A model generated the notes under the pieces. It did no database searches. It was given only the letters and a program-made list of their open reading frames with translations, and had not been told where the DNA came from. A stretch of 64,000 bases of DNA from Plantago ovata (taxonomy: Eukaryota; Streptophyta; Magnoliopsida; Lamiales; Plantaginaceae): positions 67,256,753-67,320,752 of the forward strand of contig CM051456.1 in NCBI GenBank assembly GCA_028274465.1, in the 5' to 3' direction. Position numbers and translations under genes: made by a program. Positions 55,921 through 64,000 of this stretch are shown here, piece by piece; position 1 is the first letter of the stretch; each line of letters begins with the position of its first letter.

Positions 55921-57490
55921 CTCGAGCAATCTCAATACCTTACATCTAGTGTACTCAGCCGACCGAGGCCAAACCACGCGGTAACATCTAGTATCACATC
56001 TTATTACCTCATTCTCTTGCTAGGAACTAGCTTTAAATTCATGAGGGGGGATGGGATTTAAGTGAACTAGTGTTGTTAGTTTGGAGCTTGCCATTGATGG
56101 TTTTGAGCTTGGCATTTGTAGGATGAGTATAGTACCTTGCATGCTTATCCGTTTGCATTTGCATTTGCACGTTTACCGCTTTCTTAGTATTTAGTTGCAT
56201 ACAGTACATTCATCCTAGTCTCGTCTTGCATGTTTTATGTGGAGTTTATTGCCAAACTTTTTGAATTTTTTTATTGGGTAAATTAACTAGTTATGACCTT
56301 AATCGTATGCTTCATCCCTATGAATTTGTTTGAGGTTTTTCTCGCTTGGCTTGTCACATTTATGTTTGCACTTAGTTAAGCTTGGTAGTCTCGACATCAC
56401 TTAGTGGTGTTTTCTCTATTGCGGTTCACGAAGGCCTTTATAATAGGATGATGCATGTTAGGATCTTATGGTTGTTTTCCCGAGTAATTATGTAACTAAG
56501 AGGCAACAAGTCTTCACCTTGCTTTGAGATTGCTAAATGCCTAGGAAAGAGGTAGTGTGAGATTGTGTGATCCTTTGTTTGCAACCTATTCTTTCGAATA
56601 GGTTTGGGGAAGGGGTTACTCTATCATTAGACTTGTTTTTCGATTTTTTAGTGTGTGTTGTGAGTTTATTTTCCTTTTTCGTAAATTTTGTACTCCAACC
56701 TATTCTTCGAATAGGTTTGGAGAGGTCGTTTGTGTGTCGTTGTAATTTCTTTTTCGTTGTGCTACTACTGGCTAAAAAAAAGAAGAAAAAGAAACATTCC
56801 AGAAAAAAGAAAAAAAACTGGAAAAGAAAAAAAAGAAAAAAAGAGAGAGCCCAAAAAAAAGCAAGGAAGGGTCCAAAAAAAACCCAAAAGCAGTTTAGCG
56901 AAGTGTTTGTCTCATTTTTTCAATTTTTTGTAATGTTCGTAATCGTGTTGTAATTTTTTGTCTTTTGTTTGTTTGAGTGTCATCTGTTCTAGACCACCCT
57001 CGTCCTGCCATTCATGAACTGGTGAATAGCTTAAGGCTTTGCTTGAGAGATGGGTAGAATAGGGGAGTGTTATCTTTTTTAGGGAACCCTCCTTCGTTTG
57101 ATGAGAGCCAGTATTGGTTCGACCTCTTTGAGGAAAAGTCTTAACTTGGTGAACAACAGTAAGTCCTCAGTTTCATAGGCACGGGATAACCATTCGTATT
57201 TCAACATGTTTCATTACGTCGTCACTGACTAGGTCTAGGTAGAGAATGTTACGAGAGACTATCTTGTTTGACATAAGTGCTTATGTGAATGAGTATGAGT
57301 CAATCGAGGCATTCTTCAACCAATATTCATGTTATGATTTGTATGGTTTTTGTTCATATGTTTTTTGATAGATTCAATAGATTAGTTCATTTCATTTGGC
57401 ATGAGACTCCATTTATTGTGTTGCATTCTTTTTTGCATTAGAGTCTAGCTTAGTTGCTTGAGGACAAGCAAAGGTTCGGTTTGGGGAGTT
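55921..57490 (+). other. 3' non-coding spacer of the + Athila-like element
   Basis: No gene. Two AACCTATTC/GAATAGGTT hairpins at about 56582-56603 and 56697-56717, each followed by a purine run, an A/G-rich tract (56776-56890), and conserved blocks shared with 26900-27384 and, reversed, 32400-33000. The element polypurine tract GGTTTGGGGAGTT ends at 57490. Confidence 0.75.
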
Positions 57491-58691
57491 TGATGAACGT
57501 GTATTTTACACCTTCATTCGAGTCTGTTTCACCTATTTTAGCTATCATCTATGTTAATTTAGCTATATTTTAGTGCATTTTATTATAATAGTGTCACGTT
57601 TCCCATTAGTTTGCATTTTACAGGTTTTAGGTGAAAAACGTGTTTTTCTGGGCAATTATATTGAAGAGAACGAAGAATTGGTGTTCCGAGGATATTCTTG
57701 GAGTATCTAGAAGATTCCGGATGGGATTTTAAGTCTAGGGGTCGAGTCTGAAGGCTAAAAGGTCACTAGAAGGCAAAAACCGAGTCCGGAAAGGAAAACA
57801 AATCAAAAAACGCGTCGAAAACGCATCCTTGGCCGGTTGGAACTCTGGGGAGATTCGCCCGGGACGTGGGGTGGTTCGCCCCACACCAGGCGATTCGCCC
57901 GGTGTGTGGGGCGACTCGCCCCACAAGTTCCGAACTCCTATATATAGTTGCTCAGTTTTCTCCGTTTTTCATACTTTCTCAGACCTTTTTTCATACCTTT
58001 CTCATTAGTTTTAGGTAGGAATTCTCCAGAGCCTGTTCTGGAAATTCTTAGCGTAGGAGATATTTTTTCTTATCGATTTGGAGCTTGTGAGATCGCGATT
58101 CTTCGGAGATTGACAACCTTCGGTAACATTGTATCTCAGATTTTTTCTATTTATATTTATATATTTTTCAACATGTTTTCATTCAATCTTGCTATGATTT
58201 TTGTTGATTGCATGACATCTATGAGAAGCTAAATCTATCGTTGGTGATAGTATGTGATTTCTTAGCGAAGGGTTAGTAATTATGCTGATGGCGGTAAAGC
58301 GAATCAGACTTTGATTTATTGCTTTATTTCTTTGACCTATCTAAGCTCTCTATCTTCGTAGTGTTGAATAAAACGGAACACATTGGACAATTCATGATCA
58401 AAGATCTCTATGCAAAACAATCGGGTACTTCATGCATGATTATTAACCCACTATGCTTTGAATGATCATACTATCACTAACTTCCATTATCTTGATAAGA
58501 AAAACCTGTGCTAAGTCGTTTGTTGATTTTATATTTTAAGTTAGATTAGATAAAGCTAGTTATAGTCCTTAGAGATCGATACTCGAGGTTATTTTACTGC
58601 TACACTACGGTTTTCGTTGTAGTTGTGAATTGCCTTTGGCTAAAAACAAATTTATTTGATTAATTTGAATCTGACAAATTCCGGTTCATCA
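57491..58691 (+). repeat. 3' LTR of the + Athila-like element
   Basis: 1201 bp, TGATGAACGTG to CCGGTTCATCA, with 8-bp inverted ends. TATA box TATATATAG at about 57939-57947. A palindromic TTCGCCC cluster lies at 57838-57924. It is the most complete LTR of this subfamily in the window. Confidence 0.9.
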
Positions 58692-60960
58692 ACATCCACA
58701 CGTGATATTTTACATGCTATTTGAACACTCTCTCACTTCCATCTATCATGATTTGTTATTAAAATATTGATATTTTATCTTAATTGACCTAAGTCAAATG
58801 GGAAGATTAAACATAATGTAACAACTTCTTCATTTATTTGGCTAAGTTTATATTCATTTCTTTGCTTCTATTTTTCAGTATTGTTTTTAAAAAATAATGT
58901 AACTCAATTACAATGAATATAAGCTCCTATATTAATACTTCTAAATACTCCATATTTTTTACATAACATCCCTGCCCAAAGCCTTTTTGTTCTGATAAGT
59001 TCTCCTTGCTTGCCTATAAGCTTCATCCATTTGATCATCAATTATGTTCTCAATTAAATAATCACCAAGGTCCTCAATCTCGATTGGAGGTGAGAGAATT
59101 GGTAAAAATTCAATTTAAAAAAAATGGAGGAAGTATGGAAAAATAGAAACACTAAGAGTCATCCCTCCATCCTACCCATATGTTTTAATTGACGTTTTAG
59201 AATTTTCACATAAATTAAGAAAATCTATTAATAGCCTATTCCTACAGTAAAGGTGCCTTGTAAGAATAAATTAATTTTGTCAACAAGATACAAAGACCCA
59301 ATAAAGTACAACTATTTAAATTAAAAAGATTAAGTTAGCCTAGTCTATAACCTAAATAAATAAAAACGGATACTAAAAAAATAAAAATGAAGCTTAATGT
59401 GAGCAAGAATCCAAGAACCGTAAGAAAATCTATTAATATCCTATTCCTACAGAACTATAAATTGATTTTGTCAACAAGATACAAAGACCCAATAAAGTAG
59501 AACTATTTAAATTAAAAAGATTAAGTTAGCCTAATGTAGCCCATAGACGTTTTTGTGCTTCTTAGAGTATAGGGTTTAAGAACAGTAAATTGTAAGTGGG
59601 GGTAAAATATAAGAGAGAATGATAATGTGGTGATAAGGAAGGAGAGAGAAATATAATACTCCGTACTTCCTCCATTTCTTTTACTTCCTCTACGGAGAAA
59701 AATTATTTCATTGATTTGTATGAATATTTAATTGTGAAAAGGTGCTAAAGTATGATAGAGAGTGAAAAAATGGTTATAAAGCAGGAGAGAGAAATAATAA
59801 AAAATTGATAAGTGGGTTGAAAAACTTTCTATATTTGGATTAGGAAATTTGTTTGAGAGCGGCTAAAATAGAAACCTAGGAAGTTGGAGTATTAATGAAA
59901 TGCAGGAGGTAAAAAATTGTTGAGTGGAATAGAAACTTTCCCTTTTGGCCGGGTCAACACGAGCTGACCCGGTTTAATCAGTATTCGGTGCCCTCTGCGG
60001 GCCGAAACCACAAAAACTCGGGCGGAACCCGGGACCTTTCCAAGTTTTTGGCCGGATTTGACCGTGTCAACACGAGCTGGCCCGGTTTAACCGGTAATCG
60101 GTGCCCTTTGCGGGACGAAACCACAAAAAATTAGGAAAATATCGGACTCGAGATTTTGAACTAAAAAAAAAAAGAACTTGATTGAACCTTGAACTTGTTT
60201 GTTTGGATCATTGTAATATTTGAAGTTTGAACTAGCTTGTTTGTTTAAATTGGATCATTGTAATGTTCTAGTGATGTACTACTAATATGAGTCTATGACT
60301 TTATTATGGTTTCAATGAGTTAATATGACATTTATGTTTGAATTTTCAATGTCATTTGTTGATAAATAATTAAATATGTATAGTATTTATTAAATACTTC
60401 ATATGATTTTACATATTATTTATCTGTTCCGAGACAAATGTCCGAAATGACCCGGGTTGACCCTTATTAGGAGGTCGTCCGAGTTGGCCTCCGATACGAG
60501 ATCTTAAAACATATTTATCTACTAGTTCGTCTTAAATATTGTGGATGCTAATTAAATTGATTATAATCCTAAAGGACATGTTATTCGATAACAGGATGAA
60601 CAAGAGATTGAACCCTTAATACTCGTTCATCCCTGATGATGGAATTTTAACAAGAGAAAATTTATCTAGCAAAAATGACATATCCTACCGTCTAATACAA
60701 TTATGAGATACTACTAGAGATACAACTACAAGTAACAAAAACATTAAAAAAATAAATAAATAAAAGAAAGAAAGAAAGAAAGAAAAAAAGCTGAAAGGAG
60801 AGAGTTAGGCTTATTGGCCTAGCATGTAATCATGTATCTGTGCATGTCAAATCGATTTTATTGGAACTCACACAAAAAATATACCCTCTAATTACTCCAC
60901 AACTACTATACTCTACTAGTACCATCCATCCGTATTTACTTGCAAATGGAAATCTAAGTG
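58692..60960. other. AT-rich intergenic DNA with local duplications
   Basis: No ORF with a recognisable product. Two duplications: about 115 bp at 59217-59342 and 59422-59533 (sharing GTCAACAAGATACAAAGACC), and about 65 bp at 59952-60016 and 60065-60129 (sharing GTCAACACGAGCTG and CCGAAACCACAAAAA-like ends). The second pair is GC-rich and carries palindromic CCGGG/CCCGG parts. Confidence 0.6.
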
Positions 60961-60965
60961 GAGCT

Positions 60966-61172
60966 TATAAAAACTAAATAGTGAAGCCAAAGACTTCTCA
61001 CCTTCTCACATTCATTCTTTGATTACCATTTCACCTCTCTGGTTCTCTCTCTAGTTTCTCACTGTCTTTTATTCTTTCTTGTTTCTATTTCACCGATTTC
61101 TCTGGTTTCTCACTCTCTTCCACTCATCCAGAGTCACTCCACAAGGCAAAGAAGCTTGCGTCTACCCACAGT
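60966..61172 (+). promoter_or_regulatory. Possible host promoter and leader exon
   Basis: TATAAAAA at 60966-60973 is followed by about 170 bp of very CT-rich sequence (CTCTCTGGTTTCTC types) ending at CCCACA|GTATGATCC, which could be a splice donor. The T-rich DNA after it would be a leader intron. No coding exon is seen downstream in the window, because a retroelement follows at 61601. Weak evidence. Confidence 0.35.
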
Positions 61173-61514
61173 ATGATCCTTAATCTTTTAATATTTTTGA
61201 TTTACATTGATCTCTTTATTTTGTATATGTTCTTAGCTTCTTTAGGGCAATCTTTACTGTGCATGCTGTGAATAATGAATGATCTGTCTGTCAAATTTGA
61301 TCTTCCAAATATATTTTGCTTTGCATGTGATAATTAGTTGAATCAGATTACATAGTGGGAATTGGGTTGAAGATCGGTGGCTGACCCTTCATATTCCTGC
61401 CTACAATTTGTTGTTCTTTAAATTTTATTTGAGAGTTCCGTTTGGATTTTTGGGAGTTTAATTTAAGTCCCGTCCTTGCCATTTTTACCCTTGGTATAGT
61501 TTAGACTTTGTATA

Positions 61515-61516
<2 letters not shown>
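61173..61516. other. T-rich non-coding stretch
   Basis: Looks like intron sequence after the possible leader exon. No ORF or repeat recognised. Confidence 0.4.
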
Positions 61517-61546
<30 letters not shown>

Positions 61547-61600
61547 GTTATTATTATTATTTTTTTTTTTTTTTTATTTTTTTATTGTTATAGACTTTTA
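61517..61600. repeat. TTA microsatellite and T tract at the 3' side of the non-LTR element
   Basis: About 14 TTA units, a T run of about 19 (61559-61576), then ATTTTTTTATTG. Read on -, this is an A-rich then TAA-repeat tail directly after the stop codon of the retroelement ORF. Confidence 0.8.
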
Positions 61601-63589
61601 TTATTCACGCAAAATTGGAAGGGAGTCGGGAGACAAGCTGTGCTCCCACCCCTTTCTGAATACAAAAGCTAAGTCTAGAAAAAATGAAAACACCACTCCT
61701 AACATCATTGGAATGGCTAACACACAACGCTTAAGGCGCGAAAAAGTAGCCAGGGCCTCCTCATCGAGCTCCCCAAAGGTGGAGAAGGCAAACGGGATGA
61801 AAGAGTAGCCGTGCTCCGCACACTTAGAGGAATACTTGCTCTTCTTCTTCTGAACGGCAGACTGCAACGCAGCTCCAGGAACCCAAGAATCCAAACCCCC
61901 ACCAGCAAAAGGAGAGACACCCGTAACATCCAAGCAGGCGTCCCGACCTTGGGACCAATTGTATAATAACAAGTCTGCCGGGCGAAGGTCCCGACCATCA
62001 TCGGAGAGGAACCCCATAGGGGCCTCTTTTCGCACAACCACTCCAACCCGTGAACAGATGTCAGCCAAGGTATCACGCACAAGATTGTGCCGAAACTTCA
62101 CCCCCACCTCACTAGAACAATGGACAGCGTGGTCACCCCACTTGTCCATCCGTCGCACACGACAACTCGAGCAAGAGGAACCATCAAGGAACAAAGGGAC
62201 TGCAAGGCGATAACACAACACAGCACGGAACTGTCGCGGATTCATCCGCTGTCCCAACCCATCAATAGGAATGGTGAGTAAGTAATCCTGCGCATGAGGT
62301 GCACGAAGACAACTAAGAAGAGCCTGCTGCCGATGACTCAACCCATACCGTGACGACAGATGTTCATCGATGACACCAAAATAACTCTTTGCCTAAGACT
62401 TCGTAAACTGGGGGGCAGGAGAGCTAGATGTAACAGAGAGAACATCAACACCACAAAAGGTCGTGAAACTGTCAAGAGCCGACTGAAAGGTAGGACCAGT
62501 AGAAAAAACCCCGGACCTCAACAGAATCCTATCTTGCAAGGAGCTGGACTGCAAGCGAGAAGCGAGAAAAGCATACTGACTGACATCCGCCGCACACAGG
62601 ACCCCCAGACCTCCAAGTCTGATGGGAAGAGTGGCAAGCCGCCACTGCCAATCCCCGAAACCAGGCCCTGAACCTGTAACGATCATCTCCAAGGAAGTAC
62701 GCAAGGCCTGATCAAACTGGGCTAGAGGATAACCACAAGCCAACGGAGGGCAGGTCCTCAAAGCATAAGATAACTTTGCCACCCCCGCACAATTGCGAAG
62801 AAGAAGAAGCTCACACTGGGGATCATCGAGCTTCCGGATAGCCTCCAACAAAGAGATGGTCTTGGAAACCCGGCGCGCAACTAAATCAAGGCAAAAACCA
62901 GAATCCGCACTAACAGAGCCCCCAAGGAGCTTGACACCCCGAAGCGGACGAGAGATAGAAGAAGGGAAAAGGCCAGCCACCCTTCCGCGAGGGTCCTCCA
63001 CAGGCCAAAAAAGCTCAGTCTTATCGACATTCAGATGCAACCCATAAGCCGGGCCAGCAACACGGATAATATCGAGTGCCTTGGCAACCATAAGAGTATC
63101 ACCAATGATAGTGCCGTCATCAAGATACCAAGCCTGTAGAGAAAGCTCACATGACTGATGAATAGCGTGGACCAACGGATGCAAAACCAGCGAGAACAAT
63201 AAAGGACCCAGAGGATCCCCTGCTGAACCCCCTGACACGACCGAAGAACCGAGTCCCCATAATAAAGCCGAGCGGGCCGAGAATAACAGAACTCAACCCA
63301 AGGTGAAATGGCCGGACACCTCAACCGAGTCTCCCGAAGTATGGCACTCCTGTCAACTAAGTTAAATGCATTCTGGAAATCCACCAAAAGCATTGAGAGC
63401 CCAACCTCGGCTCCTCTAGCCTCCACAAACCTGTTGACAGAATGAAGGACAGCCTCACACCCCCCCGAGACCCCAACACCAAACTGAAAATCCTGTAAGT
63501 ACGAGGTCACCAAGGTCCCAACAGAGGAAGAGGCCACCTTAGAAACCAGCCGCCGCCAAACAGTACCCACGGCAATGGGTCGAACGGCA

Positions 63590-63592
<3 letters not shown>
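61601..63592 (-). mobile_element. Non-LTR retroelement, 5' truncated, with nuclease-like C-terminus
   Basis: About 2 kb on - encoding the RT core and the C-terminal part of a retroelement polyprotein. It begins abruptly at VRPIAVGTVWRRL, inside the first RT motifs, directly against a TTA microsatellite, and ends in an A/TAA-rich tail. 5' truncation plus a 3' tail fits target-primed insertion. No LTR on either side. Confidence 0.75.
61601..63592 (-). pseudogene. Non-LTR reverse transcriptase with CCHC and PD-type nuclease-like domain (one frameshift, one stop)
   Basis: Three open pieces on -. First, 63592-63226: RT motifs with LLVDFQNAFNLVDR and SCQGVQQG. A one-base deletion in a G run near 63225 breaks the frame inside QGVQQGDPLGP. 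Second, 63234-62393: DPLGPLLFSLVLHPLV, AWYLDDGTIIG (YLDD at 63127-63116) and the thumb region, ended by TAG at 62395-62393. Third, the same frame to 61601: CX2CX10HX3C (residues 57-75 of the frame counted from 62341), then RPAD near residue 120 and DVT near 138, which recall the PD-(D/E)xK restriction-like endonuclease of R2-type elements. Similar plant proteins are often annotated as reverse transcriptase. The nuclease assignment is inference. Confidence 0.75.
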
Positions 63593-63683
<91 letters not shown>

Positions 63684-63694
63684 ATTTTTTTTAC

Positions 63695-63734
<40 letters not shown>
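63591..63734. repeat. Long TTA microsatellite at the 5' side of the non-LTR element
   Basis: About 30 TTA units (63591-63682), a short interruption with TTTTTTTTACTG, then about 12 more units (63699-63734). Confidence 0.95.
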
Positions 63735-64000
63735 TGTATTTGATGGTTATAAATTAGAAATTTCTCGCATTGTTTGGTTATTTCAAGAAATGTATGCATT
63801 TTTTACTATTGGTGTTTTGGTTCTTAAATATTTTATTTTATTTTTTTTACTTAATAATATGGAAATTGTGTGTGCTAAATAGTGTAGATTCTTCACTTGA
63901 CTCCATCCACTAAGCAAAATAATTTGGAGATAGTTATCAACCGTATAGTAGACCATAAATTTATTAAGTTATCATTCTTATGAAACTGTTTTCAACCATG
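63735..64000. other. AT-rich right end
   Basis: No gene or repeat recognised. Confidence 0.5.

Larger units (their letters stand above)
39410..58691 (+). mobile_element. Athila-like gypsy element on +, 5' truncated, split by a nested Tat-like element
   Basis: Parts: LTR terminus (39406-39426), protease fragment (39427-39784), hairpin, leader-like DNA to 40745; then, after the nested element (40746-54909), extra ORF remnants, 3' spacer, polypurine tract and 3' LTR 57491-58691. Like the - copy it lacks RT, RNase H and integrase. GGTAT is duplicated at the two sides of the nested insertion. Confidence 0.85.

Noticed and set aside
56567..56953. 128-codon ORF
   Set aside because: Spans the hairpin and A/G tract of the Athila-like spacer; Lys-rich from simple sequence.
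63539..63799. Ile-rich ORF
   Set aside because: Translation of the TTA microsatellite.

Overview
The window reads as repeat-rich nuclear DNA of a flowering plant, probably a eudicot. Almost all of it is LTR retrotransposon sequence of plant types: SIRE/Maximus-like Ty1-copia, Athila-like and Tat/Retand-like Ty3-gypsy, and a 5S-bearing Cassandra TRIM. Between these lie one broken nuclear gene fragment of the plant RNase II/RNR1 family and, near the right end, a decayed non-LTR retroelement. I see no intact host gene. The species cannot be named from this sequence.

Region 1 (261-26601): three SIRE-like copia copies of one family. Copies A (261-9427) and B (9428-18747) lie head to tail on + and share the LTR at 9428-11106. 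Copy C (26601-18848) lies on -, facing B. A 100-N assembly gap (18748-18847) sits at the apex of this near-palindrome. Each copy has gag, pol (protease, integrase, reverse transcriptase, RNase H) and, where present, a third ORF behind its own TATA box. The pol-ORF3 spacer holds a row of short hairpins. Every copy is dead through stops, frameshifts or lost catalytic residues.

Region 2 (26602-31879): the 3' end of an Athila-like element (LTR 27385-28788) abuts a truncated, frameshifted RNB exoribonuclease gene fragment (28789-30773, -). A short unassigned stretch and a probable solo LTR (31054-31879) follow.

Region 3 (31880-58691): two Athila-like elements are fused head to head near 39389-39426, one on - (39388 to 31880) and one on + (39410-40745 and 54910-58691). 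Both have no reverse transcriptase, RNase H or integrase, so they look like a Gag-protease-only, non-autonomous family. The - element carries an oppositely oriented partial LTR (34444-35338) and a rearranged Cassandra (35339-36028). The + element is split by a very young Tat/Retand-like element (40746-54909). That element has a GGTAT target duplication, and its 754/755-bp LTRs differ by one indel. It has a long gag-pol frame with one in-frame TGA, a spliced antisense gene (52072-48754) with its own TATA promoter and 5'-UTR intron, and a mosaic tandem-repeat block before the 3' LTR.

Region 4 (58692-64000): AT-rich intergenic DNA with two local duplications, a possible promoter/leader of an unseen gene near 60966, and a 5'-truncated non-LTR retroelement (63592-61601, -). 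This element has an RT domain and a C-terminal CCHC plus PD-type nuclease-like domain, and it lies between TTA-repeat tracts.

The best candidates for under-described biology are the hairpin array plus internal promoter plus ORF3 module of the copia family, the complete antisense transcription unit of the Tat-like element, the repeated GGGCGAA/TTCGCCC palindromes upstream of the Athila-like TATA boxes, and the nuclease-bearing non-LTR element.
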